The notes below the pieces were generated by a model. That model was not told the origin of the DNA. It ran no database searches and was given only the letters and a program-made list of their open reading frames with translations. Shown in pieces: positions 28,073 to 36,357 of a stretch of 64,000 bases of DNA (positions are counted from its first letter, which is position 1; the number at the start of each line of letters is the position of its first letter). A program made the translations under genes and the position numbers. The stretch comes from an uncultured Bacilli bacterium (GTDB lineage Bacteria > Bacillota_I > Bacilli_A > RF39 > UBA660): the NCBI GenBank assembly GCA_934096075.1, contig CAKOLN010000004.1:1-64000 (forward strand), written 5' to 3'.

Positions 28073-28303
28073 TTATCTATTTATTTTAGTTTTTCTTTTT
28101 ACTACATGTTCTTCACTAAAATCATACTCATTTATTTTTTCATTCAATATTTGTATAATTTTGTTAACTTCCTCTTGTGATCTATAACCCAAAATACTAA
28201 TAATATAATTAGCCATTTCTTCTGGATTATTATACCTTTTCTTATATTCATAACCACATGTACAAGGATATTCCCAACATTTCATACATTCATATAATGA
28301 CAT
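28073..28303 (-). CDS. small zinc-ribbon-like protein
   Basis: A 76-residue protein. ECMKCWEYPCTCG near the start gives a C-x2-C-x4-C-x-C pattern likely to bind zinc. The rest is a helical domain (NPEEMANYIISILGY ... EEVNKIIQIL). No family recognised. Adjacent to another small unknown on the same strand. Confidence 0.5.
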   Translation of the reverse strand: MSLYECMKCWEYPCTCGYEYKKRYNNPEEMANYIISILGYRSQEEVNKIIQILNEKINEYDFSEEHVVKRKTKINR

Positions 28304-28317
28304 TAATATTCCCCCAA

Positions 28318-28620
28318 TTACTTTTTATACACTTTTTTATTTTCTTTCATTTTTCTTTTTTGCTTATTATAAAAATCATCTAAAACTGGTGTCATTTCAC
28401 TAATAAATTTATTTTGTTGATTAATACTACCGTTTTTAGCTTTATTATATTCACTTTCAAAAATAGTCCTTTTCATATTTTCTAAAGTTACTCTTTCATA
28501 CAATTTACTACCAATAATAGGAATATTAATCATCCACTCCTTAGAATTGTAAATATTACTTTCTTTATAGTCAGCAATGAATTGAGCAATATCATCCATC
28601 GTATAATTACTATTTTTCAC
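28318..28620 (-). CDS. hypothetical protein
   Basis: A 100-residue, basic, mainly helical soluble protein with a Lys-rich end. No family recognised. GGGGGGAG-type sequence lies upstream of the ATG. Probably in one transcript with the zinc-ribbon-like gene. Confidence 0.5.
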   Translation of the reverse strand: MKNSNYTMDDIAQFIADYKESNIYNSKEWMINIPIIGSKLYERVTLENMKRTIFESEYNKAKNGSINQQNKFISEMTPVLDDFYNKQKRKMKENKKVYKK

Positions 28621-28694
28621 AAAATACTCCCCCCAACAAAAACAATATACATAAAATTTTTATCAATGAACTTATTGTTTTAAATTATTCAATG

Positions 28695-28768
28695 TGGCAG
28701 GGGCAGAAGGACTCGAACCCTCGCGATCAGTTTTGGAGACTGAGATACTACCACTATATGATGCCCCT
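28695..28768 (-). tRNA. tRNA-Trp(CCA)
   Basis: Acceptor AGGGGCA pairs with TGCCCCT; loop CTCCAAA gives anticodon CCA; discriminator G and encoded CCA. A single Trp tRNA reading UGG fits standard use of UGA as stop. Confidence 0.94.
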
Positions 28769-28860
28769 AAATCAATTAGTATTATACAACATAAATTTTA
28801 AAAAAGAAAGAGTTTTTTTAAAAAAAGTATTTACAAATCGCAAAAAATATAGTAATATTA

Positions 28861-28935
28861 AGTTGTTCCCGGCAGGGAATAAATATTCACAAATGTGTTC
28901 AACACACGCAAAGCTCGGTATTCCGGGCTTTTATT
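28861..28935 (+). ncRNA. candidate small structured RNA
   Basis: TTTACA (28830-28835), 17 nt and TAATAT (28853-28858) predict a start near 28865. The RNA would contain hairpin TTCCC/GGGAA (28866-28879), hairpin TGTGTT/AACACA (28894-28906) and a 9-bp G+C-rich terminator AAAGCTCGG/CCGGGCTTT (28910-28931) followed by TATT. ATTCACAA (28885) can also pair with TTGTGAAT (28934). No plus-strand gene follows, so it would be free-standing, about 70 nt. Not recognised as a known RNA. Between here and tRNA-Trp only A/T-rich sequence is seen. Confidence 0.5.
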
Positions 28936-28968
28936 GTGAATTAAACTTTAGATTTATTTTATTACGAG

Positions 28969-29439
28969 TTAAAGTATATTTGGCAGTTTTTCGGCCCAAG
29001 ACTCCAATAATTTTAAACTTTTATTTAATTCTTTTTCTAATTCTATTAAAGATTTAAATTCAATTGCCTTATCAGTTTTTAAAACAGATAAATTGTAATT
29101 TAAATTCTTATCAAATAATTTGTATCCTTTTGGTAAATATTCAAAAGGATATTTTTCTTTAAAAAGTATAATTGTTGATTCATAATCAAATTGATTTATT
29201 AGATTAATTAACTTTTCTTTTGTTTGTTTATCAACAGTTATTAATTTTTCTTCCAGCAAGTCGTGAAATATATTGCTTACCAAAAAAGCATGAAATATAC
29301 TTGCTTTACTACATATTTCGGTATAATATCCTTTTTTATTTAATATTTCAATAGTTTTAGCTAATTGTTTATCTACAGCAAAACATTTATCATCCAAATC
29401 AAATGAATCATTTTTTAAGCATACATAATTACTTAGCAT
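28969..29439 (-). CDS. hypothetical protein
   Basis: A 156-residue soluble protein. The motif LAKTIEILNKKGYYTEICSKAS followed by PFEYLPKGYKLFD resembles small uncharacterised proteins of gut Bacillota that start with similar IxxLNxKGY phrasing. The function is unknown. GAGGAT lies 3 nt before the ATG. Confidence 0.55.
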   Translation of the reverse strand: MLSNYVCLKNDSFDLDDKCFAVDKQLAKTIEILNKKGYYTEICSKASIFHAFLVSNIFHDLLEEKLITVDKQTKEKLINLINQFDYESTIILFKEKYPFEYLPKGYKLFDKNLNYNLSVLKTDKAIEFKSLIELEKELNKSLKLLESWAEKLPNIL

Positions 29440-29455
29440 AAAATCCTCACTTTCT

Positions 29456-29486
29456 AAATAAAACAGGATTATTTATAAAATAACCC
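29456..29486 (-). terminator. terminator of rubrerythrin gene
   Basis: On the minus strand GGGTTATT and AATAATCC (29466-29486) pair, with one G-U, followed by TGTTTTATTT. Confidence 0.65.
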
Positions 29487-29495
29487 TACTTCTAC

Positions 29496-30035
29496 TTAAT
29501 AATTATTTGCTCTTCTTTCTTGATAAGCTTTTCCATGTTTACAAATAGGACAAACTTCTAATGCTTCTTTACTTCTATAAACATGACCACAATTTCTACA
29601 AATCCAAATAGTCTCCTCTTCATTTTTGAAAACCATTTCTTCTTCAACATTATTTAAAAGAGTTAAATATCTTTCTTCATGTTCTTTTTCTATTGCACCC
29701 ACTCCTTCAAATAAATCAGCAATTTCATTAAATCCTTCTTCTCTAGCAGTTTCTGCAAATTCTTTATACATACTAGTCCATTCATAATTTTCTCCACTAG
29801 CCGCATCTTTTAAGTTTACACTAGTACTAGGTACTTTACCATCATGTAAAGCTTTAAACCATAACTTAGCATGCTCTTTTTCATTATTAGCTGTTTCCTC
29901 GAAAATAGATGCTATTTGTTCAAAACCATCTTTCTTAGCTTGGCTAGCATAAAATGTATATTTATTTCTAGCTTGACTTTCTCCAGCAAAAGCTGTCATT
30001 AAATTTTGTTCTGTTTTACTTCCTTTTAATTCCAT
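29496..30035 (-). CDS. rbr: rubrerythrin
   Basis: A 179-residue peroxide-reducing di-iron protein. The N-terminal ferritin-like four-helix bundle has ExxARN and EEGFNEIADLFE/EKEHEERY glutamate motifs. The C-terminal rubredoxin domain has CRNCGHVY and CPICKHG (two CxxC pairs binding Fe). It protects anaerobes from hydrogen peroxide, suggesting an oxygen-sensitive lifestyle. GGAGG lies 7 nt before ATG 30035. Confidence 0.93.
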   Translation of the reverse strand: MELKGSKTEQNLMTAFAGESQARNKYTFYASQAKKDGFEQIASIFEETANNEKEHAKLWFKALHDGKVPSTSVNLKDAASGENYEWTSMYKEFAETAREEGFNEIADLFEGVGAIEKEHEERYLTLLNNVEEEMVFKNEEETIWICRNCGHVYRSKEALEVCPICKHGKAYQERRANNY

Positions 30036-30126
30036 AATTTTACCTCCATTACTAATTAAGTATATCATACAATAAATAATAAATAAACTGATAAAAGAAT
30101 AAAATTATATGAAAGAGTGTGATTAA

Positions 30127-30495
30127 ATGGAAGATTTATTTGATTTAAATCCTAAAGTATCTACTGCAATATGTGTACTAATCGCATATCTTTTAATAGA
30201 TGATTATAATACTTCTGAACAAAATGCAATTGGAAACTGGTTAATGCTTATTGCACAAACACTTATTACTAATGCTTCGAGTCAAGCTGTTATAGAAAGA
30301 AGAGTTCAAAAGAACACTTTAAATATTAATTCTTCCAAAATAAAAGGAGCTTACAGCCCACTTTTATATAATATAGAATGCACTAGAGAAATTATAAAGG
30401 AAATTAGTCCTGATATGCTTTCTAATGCTATAAATAATGTTAAATCTAAGCTTGATGAAATTGATGACTTCTTTTCACATCATCACCCAAACTAA
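30127..30495 (+). CDS. hypothetical protein
   Basis: A 122-residue mainly helical protein beginning MEDLFDLNPKVSTAIC, with a moderately hydrophobic first third and a His-rich end (FSHHHPN). No family recognised. TGTGAT lies 3 nt before ATG. Its 3' end overlaps the convergent CotF-like gene by 4 bp. Confidence 0.5.
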   Translation: MEDLFDLNPKVSTAICVLIAYLLIDDYNTSEQNAIGNWLMLIAQTLITNASSQAVIERRVQKNTLNINSSKIKGAYSPLLYNIECTREIIKEISPDMLSNAINNVKSKLDEIDDFFSHHHPN

Positions 30496-30797
30496 AGTTG
30501 ACTTAACTTATCATTATATTCTTTATACGCTTGACATATTTTATTTTCTTCAGCAGTTTCTAAAGTATACCAACCATTTTGAAAAGCAATACAGTACGCT
30601 TCTCTAGCTAGATCTTTTGTATCTTTAAAAATATCAAAAATTTCCTTAAATAACACTTTATTACTCATTTCGTTTAAAGCAATACTTAAATTATTACTCA
30701 TATTCTTTTCTGTCTCTAATATGTCATTAAGTATATCTTGATCATTTAATTCTATACTATTTTCTACTTCTACTTTTTCGTTTTTAATCTTTGACAT
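30492..30797 (-). CDS. CotF-family spore coat protein
   Basis: A 101-residue protein. LNDQDILNDILETEKNMS and the C-terminal AFQNGWYTLETAEENKI match the CotF coat pattern (helical repeat with a GWY motif). It would be assembled in the spore coat. It follows a second small CotF-type gene on the same strand by 9 nt, forming a pair often found together. Confidence 0.75.
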   Translation of the reverse strand: MSKIKNEKVEVENSIELNDQDILNDILETEKNMSNNLSIALNEMSNKVLFKEIFDIFKDTKDLAREAYCIAFQNGWYTLETAEENKICQAYKEYNDKLSQL

Positions 30798-30806
30798 AAA
30801 TCTCTC

Positions 30807-31004
30807 CTATTCTAAAATTTCTAACAATTTTTCATAATGTTCTTTATGTTTTTTACTAATCTTTTTTATAAATGATTTAATTTCTTTATCATTTACCAAA
30901 TCTTCATAATGATTAACCTTTTTTACTAAAACAAACTCCCAGTTCATCATATCTTTAATATAAGATAAATCTTTAGTTGAAATAATATTAGGTACTTCAT
31001 TCAT
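30807..31004 (-). CDS. small CotF-associated spore protein
   Basis: A 65-residue protein of the type found next to CotF genes: ISTKDLSYIKDMMNWEFVLVKK followed by a helix. This resembles the N-terminal half of CotF-like proteins, so the two genes may form a heteromeric unit. The function is inferred from context. Confidence 0.6.
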   Translation of the reverse strand: MNEVPNIISTKDLSYIKDMMNWEFVLVKKVNHYEDLVNDKEIKSFIKKISKKHKEHYEKLLEILE

Positions 31005-31124
31005 TTTTTATCACCTCATTATTATGATTAACCTATTTATTAAAATTACAATAGAAAATATTGTTAATTTAATTTTAGAAATTTTACATATAATATAAAT
31101 GTTAATAATAAAATTTTAAAAATA

Positions 31125-31166
31125 TTAGCACTCTATGTTGACAAGTGCTAACAAAAGTGGTATTAT
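31125..31166 (+). promoter_or_regulatory. CIRCE operator and promoter of hsp20
   Basis: TTAGCACTC, 9 nt, AAGTGCTAA (31125-31151) is the HrcA-binding CIRCE element with one mismatch in the right arm. TTGACA (31138-31143), 17 nt and TATTAT (31161-31166) form a promoter embedded in it, so HrcA would block -35 access and heat would relieve it. Confidence 0.9.
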
Positions 31167-31189
31167 TAACAATGTAAGGAGATGGTATT

Positions 31190-31579
31190 ATGAGTTTATT
31201 ACCAGGAAGATTTTATTTAGATGATTTCTTTGATGATTTCGACTCAGATAAAAAAGTTATGAACATGAATTGTGATATTTACGAGAAAGAAGGAAAATGC
31301 AATATTCTTGTAGAAGCACCAGGATTTAACAAAAAAGATATTAAAATGTCAGTAAATAATGGTTACCTTACTATAGAAGCAACTAGAAAAGAAAATAATG
31401 ATGAAAAAGATAAACATTACATTAAAAAAGAAAGATTTTATGGATCATGTAAAAGAAGCTTTTATATCGGAGATGTAAATACAGAAGAAATAAATGCTAA
31501 GTTTGAAGATGGAATCTTACATATCGAAGTTCCAAAAGAAAACAAAGAAAATGGTAAAAAATATATTGATATAAATTAA
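31190..31579 (+). CDS. small heat-shock protein Hsp20
   Basis: A 129-residue alpha-crystallin chaperone. It has VEAPGFNKKDIKMSVNNGYL, a central beta region and the C-terminal GILHIEVPK motif. It holds unfolded proteins in the cytoplasm. AAGGAG precedes the ATG. Transcription is under a CIRCE/HrcA promoter, which is strong evidence of heat-shock control. A terminator follows directly. Confidence 0.92.
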   Translation: MSLLPGRFYLDDFFDDFDSDKKVMNMNCDIYEKEGKCNILVEAPGFNKKDIKMSVNNGYLTIEATRKENNDEKDKHYIKKERFYGSCKRSFYIGDVNTEEINAKFEDGILHIEVPKENKENGKKYIDIN

Positions 31580-31607
31580 AAGTTTAGGATTTAATTCCTA
31601 AACTTTT
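31578..31607. terminator. bidirectional terminator between hsp20 and scpB
   Basis: AAAAGTTTAGGA and TCCTAAACTTTT form a perfect 12-bp stem with 6-nt loop; T tracts on both sides serve both convergent genes. Confidence 0.88.
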
Positions 31608-31608
31608 T

Positions 31609-32175
31609 TTAATTGTTTTCTTTATAATTAGACTTGTATAATTCCACTTCATCATTGTTTATTGGTTTATCCTTTATATCTAATTTAGGTAAATCTTGTT
31701 TTGTTGCCAAACCAAAATAATCTAAAAATTCGTTTGTTGTTTTGTATAAATTTGGTCTTCCAATAGTATTATCTTTTCCACATTCTTTAATAAAACCTCT
31801 TGCTAGTAACTTTCTAACAATTTGTACACTAGATACTCCTCTTATCTCATCTATTCTAAGTCTTGTTATAGGTTCATTGTATGCAATTATTGCTAATGTT
31901 TCCAAACTTGCATTACTTAATGTGAAATTTCTTGAATCAGTTACAAGTTTTTCATAATATTCTTTATGTTCACTTTTCGTAGTAAGTTTAAATGTATTAC
32001 CTAAAAATGAAATTCTAAGTCCTCTTTCTGGACTTTCATAATCTTTTCTTAATTCTGTAAGTATTTCTTTTACTTCTGTTTCGTTTACACTTAACACTTC
32101 ACTCAATTCTTTTATGGTGATTCCTTCATCACCAACTACAAATAATATACCTTCTGTTACACTTTTTAAATTCAT
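31609..32175 (-). CDS. scpB: segregation and condensation protein ScpB
   Basis: An 188-residue winged-helix protein. ESPERGLRISFLGNTFKLTTK, TLSNASLETLAIIAYNEPITR and IRGVSSVQIVRKLLARGFI are the ScpB signatures. It is a subunit of the SMC condensin that organises the chromosome. The ATG at 32175 begins one nucleotide after the scpA stop (TAAGATG), so the two are translated together. Confidence 0.92.
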   Translation of the reverse strand: MNLKSVTEGILFVVGDEGITIKELSEVLSVNETEVKEILTELRKDYESPERGLRISFLGNTFKLTTKSEHKEYYEKLVTDSRNFTLSNASLETLAIIAYNEPITRLRIDEIRGVSSVQIVRKLLARGFIKECGKDNTIGRPNLYKTTNEFLDYFGLATKQDLPKLDIKDKPINNDEVELYKSNYKENN

Positions 32176-32176
32176 C

Positions 32177-32893
32177 TTAATCAACTCTTTCAAGTAATAT
32201 TGTTCCAAAATTAGAATCTTGTTTTAATATAATTTCGTTATTTTTTGCCATTTCTAAAATACTTAGAAAAGTTACTACAACATATTCTTTTGTTAACTCT
32301 TCAAATAAGCTAGTAAATTCTACACATCTATTAATTTTTAGAACACTTCTAATTTTAGCAACTCTATCCTTAACTGACAACTCTTTTTTTGTTATTTTTG
32401 TATTTAATGGTTTAGAATATTCTCTTCGTTCTAATAATTCCTTTAATGCATTTAATAAGTCATATGCTGTTATTGTTCCGTCATTTTCTAAGTTTTCATT
32501 TGTATAAATATCTCTTCGTTCTGGCATTTTTGTATAATAGTTACTTCTTTTATTTTCTAAATTTCTAAAGGATTCTACCGAATTTTTGTATTTTTCATAT
32601 TCTAGTAATCTCTGTTTTAGTTCTTCTTCCGGATCATTTACATAATTATCATCTTCTTCTTTTGGTGGCTTTGGTAATAAATATCTACTTTTCATTTCAA
32701 TCAATTCTGAAGCTGTTACTAGATATTCACTAGCTATATCCAAATTCATTTCTTTCATTTCTTTGAGAAAGTTTATATATTGTTCTGTTATCTCTACCAA
32801 TTTTATGTCACTTATTTCCATTTTTGAAGATTTCACTAAATGTAATAGTAAGTCTAGTGGTCCTTCAAAATCTCCTATTAAAAATTTATTCAT
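32177..32893 (-). CDS. scpA: segregation and condensation protein ScpA
   Basis: A 238-residue kleisin of the SMC complex. DFEGPLDLLLHLVKSSKMEI and LVTASELIEMKSRYLLP are typical of its N-terminal half, and FVTFLSILEMAKNNEI of its C-terminal winged helix. Its ATG overlaps the stop of the upstream membrane-protein gene by 1 bp, placing scpAB in an operon with it. Confidence 0.93.
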   Translation of the reverse strand: MNKFLIGDFEGPLDLLLHLVKSSKMEISDIKLVEITEQYINFLKEMKEMNLDIASEYLVTASELIEMKSRYLLPKPPKEEDDNYVNDPEEELKQRLLEYEKYKNSVESFRNLENKRSNYYTKMPERRDIYTNENLENDGTITAYDLLNALKELLERREYSKPLNTKITKKELSVKDRVAKIRSVLKINRCVEFTSLFEELTKEYVVVTFLSILEMAKNNEIILKQDSNFGTILLERVD

Positions 32894-33831
32894 TATTCAC
32901 ACATCCAGTTCATTTTTGCTTCACTTAGTTCAATTTGCCTTTTTATTGAACCCTGTTCATATATTTTTTTATAACTACTTTTACCTAATTTTAAAGTGCT
33001 TAAATTAACTGTGTAATTTATGCTTGAATCAGTTAGTGTAATATCTTCTATATTTGTTTTCTTTAAATTTTCATTTTCTGTTGTAAAAAGTTTTTTATAT
33101 TCTTCTAATGTAGTATTATCTAAGCTTGTTTCATCTAATTTTGTAATTGTTTTATTAATACTGTAAGAAAGTAATCCACTTTTAGTAAAATTATATTTTC
33201 TTTCATAGTCTACTTTTATATTATTATGAGTAAATGAATATTTACATGTTAAAGTATCATTTATTTTATCAAATTCTGATGCTTTTATTATTGTTGCTTT
33301 AAAATATTTCGCTTCTTTATATATAGTTTCATTTATATCTATTTTATAATTTCCTTGTACTTTTCTTTCTAATTTATCAATATTAGAAAACTTTACTCTG
33401 CTAACAATTTCTTTATTTGAATTATAAATTTCTATATATACATTTAAATCATCTATATTTTTTATTCCTGTTAATGGAAGATAAGTTATTGAAATCTGGT
33501 TATCTGTTGTTTTTCTTGGATTGTAAAATTTAACATTTTTTGCAGTAATGTAACCTTTTTCTTTTCCAATTTCTAGCATTCCATCTATTGTTTCACTATT
33601 AACAACTTCATTAACTTTATCAGTATATGAAAAAATTGAATCTTTAGAAAATATACTTACTAGTTTAGGTAGTAATAATATAAATATAAGTATTATTACT
33701 CCAATTAATATAGCGGTTCTTAACTCTTTTCTTTCTTCCAAAGTATTAACAACTTTATCACTATCTAAGTCAACTATTTCAATATCTTCATTAATATTTT
33801 GCTTTTTAGGTTTCTTTTTAAAAATATTCAT
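32893..33831 (-). CDS. membrane-anchored unknown protein upstream of scpAB
   Basis: A 312-residue protein with a charged cytoplasmic start, one membrane helix (about residues 40-60) and a large external, beta-rich domain. No family recognised. It is translationally overlapped with scpA, and lies between scpAB and the spoVA genes. GGAGTGAT precedes the ATG. An envelope function coupled to segregation or sporulation is only a guess. Confidence 0.55.
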   Translation of the reverse strand: MNIFKKKPKKQNINEDIEIVDLDSDKVVNTLEERKELRTAILIGVIILIFILLLPKLVSIFSKDSIFSYTDKVNEVVNSETIDGMLEIGKEKGYITAKNVKFYNPRKTTDNQISITYLPLTGIKNIDDLNVYIEIYNSNKEIVSRVKFSNIDKLERKVQGNYKIDINETIYKEAKYFKATIIKASEFDKINDTLTCKYSFTHNNIKVDYERKYNFTKSGLLSYSINKTITKLDETSLDNTTLEEYKKLFTTENENLKKTNIEDITLTDSSINYTVNLSTLKLGKSSYKKIYEQGSIKRQIELSEAKMNWMCE

Positions 33832-33871
33832 TGATTATCACTCCATATTTTCTTCTATTTAAGTATACCAA

Positions 33872-33903
33872 AAAACTAAAGAGTTAACAATATCTTTAGT
33901 TTT
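33872..33903 (-). terminator. terminator after spoVAE
   Basis: AAAACTAAAGA and TCTTTAGTTTT form a perfect 11-bp stem with a 10-nt loop, followed on the minus strand by TT and a GG. Ends the spoVA operon. Confidence 0.75.
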
Positions 33904-33906
33904 AAT

Positions 33907-34257
33907 TTAATGTTTAGGTTTACTAAATATTGCAACTAGAAAAGCCATTATAATTGCCACACTTAGTCCTCCAGAAGAAGTGGAAAGGATACCTTTTAAT
34001 AAACCAGTCATTCCATCATTCATAAAGCCTTCATAAGCACCTTTAAATAGCAAATGCCCAAAATTTGTAATTGGCACGCTTGCTCCAGCTCCTGCATAAT
34101 CTAAAAGAACTTCATAGACTCCTAAAAACGATAAAAAAGCTCCCACTATAACCAGTATTGCATTTAAATGCCCTGGGGTTAAATTAGTATATTCCAAAAC
34201 TAGTTGGCCTAAGGCACATATAATGCCACATACTAAAAAAGCATTTATGTATATCAT
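33907..34257 (-). CDS. spoVAE: stage V sporulation protein AE
   Basis: A 116-residue membrane protein with about four segments and the motifs TPGHLNAILVIVG, VPITNFGHLL and LSTSSGGLSVAIIMAF. Together with SpoVAC and SpoVAD it makes the inner-membrane channel that moves dipicolinic acid into and out of spores. It overlaps spoVAD by 4 bp (ATGA). Confidence 0.92.
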   Translation of the reverse strand: MIYINAFLVCGIICALGQLVLEYTNLTPGHLNAILVIVGAFLSFLGVYEVLLDYAGAGASVPITNFGHLLFKGAYEGFMNDGMTGLLKGILSTSSGGLSVAIIMAFLVAIFSKPKH

Positions 34258-35225
34258 TCTATCACCTCAATACTTACAGCATGACTTATATTAGGAATTG
34301 TTTCATTTATATTTGAACTTAATTTTGAATGTAATGATCCTGTTCCAATAATTAATATTTTCTTGTAATTTGATTTTAATATTTTAGTAAATAATATCAT
34401 TGGTAAACATAAAGGTCCACTTCCTCCTGCGATTGATTTACCCACTTCATTTTGAAATAAGATAGTTCCTGCATCTTGAATATTTTTTATTTTCAAATTA
34501 TATTCTTTTTCTAAATATTCTTTTAGAATTTTCACTCCATATACTCCTAAATCACCTGTTAAAATTATGTCATAATAGTCAGCAGTTCTTTTTTTATCTT
34601 TCAAATGATTAAATATAGTCTTTGCAGCACTTGGAGCCATAGCAGCCCCCATATTATTTACATCGTTATATCCAATATCAACAACTCTTCCAATAGTACA
34701 TGATTCTAATTTTATATTAGTTTTTTTATTTGTTATAAGCGCACTTACACTTCCGGTTGAAGTAAATGTATTAACTTTCTTTTTTAATGCACCATATTCG
34801 ATAGGAAATCTAAATTGTTTTTCACTAGCTAAATTATGACTACTTACCGTCACTATTATATTTCCATTTGTTGTTTTATCAATTAATGACCCAGCAATTA
34901 TGAGTCCCTCTGTAAATGTTGCACATGCACTATAAATGCCCAACATACTTATGTCAAATTTTCTACTTGCAAAGTTTGTTGCTAATAATTGATTTTGTAG
35001 GTCTCCGCCTATTAATATGTCTATTTTATTTTCTTTTAATTTTTCCTTTTTTAACAATCCATTTATAGTTTTAATTTGATAATTAGCTTCTGCTAGTTCA
35101 AAACACTTTTCTTTTAAATAGTAATCATTAATTTGTAGGTCAGGTTTTATTCCAGAAACAAATTCATTTCTTCCGAGTAATGTAAATGCTTTTTTTATGT
35201 ATGTATCCTTAAAATCAAATGTCAT
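34254..35225 (-). CDS. spoVAD: stage V sporulation protein AD
   Basis: A 323-residue thiolase-fold protein. GIYSACATFTEGLIIAG, SSHNLASEKQFRFP and GDLGVYG are SpoVAD features. In Bacillus it binds dipicolinic acid at the inner spore membrane. The gene overlaps spoVAC by one or a few bases and spoVAE by 4, so the three are co-translated. Confidence 0.93.
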   Translation of the reverse strand: MTFDFKDTYIKKAFTLLGRNEFVSGIKPDLQINDYYLKEKCFELAEANYQIKTINGLLKKEKLKENKIDILIGGDLQNQLLATNFASRKFDISMLGIYSACATFTEGLIIAGSLIDKTTNGNIIVTVSSHNLASEKQFRFPIEYGALKKKVNTFTSTGSVSALITNKKTNIKLESCTIGRVVDIGYNDVNNMGAAMAPSAAKTIFNHLKDKKRTADYYDIILTGDLGVYGVKILKEYLEKEYNLKIKNIQDAGTILFQNEVGKSIAGGSGPLCLPMILFTKILKSNYKKILIIGTGSLHSKLSSNINETIPNISHAVSIEVIE

Positions 35226-35656
35226 TATATCACCCCTTTTAGTATTGCCAAGAAAAAAGCAGATAATATACCATACAAAATAACACTTCCAGTCATTTTA
35301 AATATATTGCTTCCTATTCCTTTTATTGGTCCTTCTTCGGAATGATCCATCGCACAAGAAGTCATTGTATGGGCAAAACCTGTCGTAGGTACTATTAAAC
35401 CGCATTTTGCAAAACTAACAATTTTATCAAAATATCCTGTTCCAGTTAATATTGAACCTATTACAACTAATAAAATCATTAGGTACATGTATGCTTCACT
35501 AAGGGGCATATAAAATTTATATGTTAAAAACTCTACAAATAATTGTCCTAATACTCCAATGGTTCCTCCTATAACAAATGAAATAAAAACATTTAGAAAT
35601 ACATTCTCTTTTTTAGAATATTTTTTTACGATTTTATTGTAATCCTTTAATTTCAA
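35225..35656 (-). CDS. spoVAC: stage V sporulation protein AC
   Basis: A 143-residue membrane protein with four segments and the motifs GGTIGVLGQLF, TGYFDKIVSFAKCGLIVPTTGFAHTM. SpoVAC is the mechanosensitive channel subunit for dipicolinic acid. The start is a TTG codon with AGGTGAG 5 nt upstream; no suitable ATG is available. That ribosome-binding site is inside a perfect hairpin (35659-35688). spoVAA, spoVAB and spoVAF are absent here. Confidence 0.9.
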   Translation of the reverse strand: MKLKDYNKIVKKYSKKENVFLNVFISFVIGGTIGVLGQLFVEFLTYKFYMPLSEAYMYLMILLVVIGSILTGTGYFDKIVSFAKCGLIVPTTGFAHTMTSCAMDHSEEGPIKGIGSNIFKMTGSVILYGILSAFFLAILKGVI

Positions 35657-35658
35657 AA

Positions 35659-35688
35659 TAACTCACCTAATTTTATTATGGTGAGTTA
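35659..35688 (-). promoter_or_regulatory. hairpin sequestering the spoVAC ribosome-binding site
   Basis: TAACTCACC and GGTGAGTTA form a perfect 9-bp stem with a 12-nt A/T loop. The 3' arm is the GGTGAG ribosome-binding site, 5 nt before the TTG start. It could act as a translational switch or as a weak sigF terminator (TTTTG follows). Confidence 0.6.
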
Positions 35689-35703
35689 ATAATTTTTTAT
35701 ACT

Positions 35704-36357
35704 TTAACTAGCTATTCCTGAATACATTTTCTTTAGTATTTTACTTTCAGTTCTAGATACTTGAACTTGACTCATATTCATTTTTTTTGCAACTTCACTT
35801 TGCGTATAATCTTTAAAGTATCTTAATTCTATTAATCTTCTTTCATCATTTTTTAATTTATTTAGTTCATTTTTTAAATCAATTAGATTATCAATTTCTA
35901 TTCTTCTATCACTTCCAGTTACTTTTTCTAAAGTAAAATCTTCATCATTTAATTTACTATCAGTACTCAAAACAAATTCACTTTTTATTATAACATCACT
36001 TAATATATTAACATCTATATTCATGAATTTACTTACTTCTTCCAAGGTAACATTCCTTCCAAGTTCATTTGTTAAATAATCTTTACTTTTTTCATATGCT
36101 TTGTAAATTTTTAAAATGTCTGGACTTATTTTAATGGTTCTGTCATTTTTTATAAATTCAATTATTTCTCCTAAAATATAATTATAAGCATATGTACTAA
36201 ATTTAGTTGATGAGTTCATTTTATAGTTTTTTTTAGCTTTCATAAGGCCAATAACACCTACTTGAAACAGATCTTCTATTGAATAATATTTACTATACTT
36301 ATAAGCTATTTTATATATCATATCTTTAGTATTCATTAAATCTTCATTTGTTATCAT
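35704..36357 (-). CDS. sigF: sporulation sigma factor SigF
   Basis: A 217-residue sigma-70-family factor. Region 2 has YYSIEDLFQVGVIGLMKA and KFSTYAYNYILGEI; region 4 has DYTQSEVAKKMNMSQVQVSRTESKIL, typical of SigF/SigG. Its position after spoIIAA and before spoVA matches the B. subtilis spoIIA-spoVA locus and supports SigF, the first forespore factor. It overlaps spoIIAA by 4 bp (ATGA) with GGGAGTGAT upstream. spoIIAB is missing between them. Confidence 0.88.
   Translation of the reverse strand: MITNEDLMNTKDMIYKIAYKYSKYYSIEDLFQVGVIGLMKAKKNYKMNSSTKFSTYAYNYILGEIIEFIKNDRTIKISPDILKIYKAYEKSKDYLTNELGRNVTLEEVSKFMNIDVNILSDVIIKSEFVLSTDSKLNDEDFTLEKVTGSDRRIEIDNLIDLKNELNKLKNDERRLIELRYFKDYTQSEVAKKMNMSQVQVSRTESKILKKMYSGIAS

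Noticed and set aside
28692..29057. Plus-strand frame of 121 codons near tRNA-Trp
   Set aside because: It spans tRNA-Trp and the candidate small RNA and has no domain or ribosome-binding site; the MCSTHAKLG piece is the translation of the hairpins.
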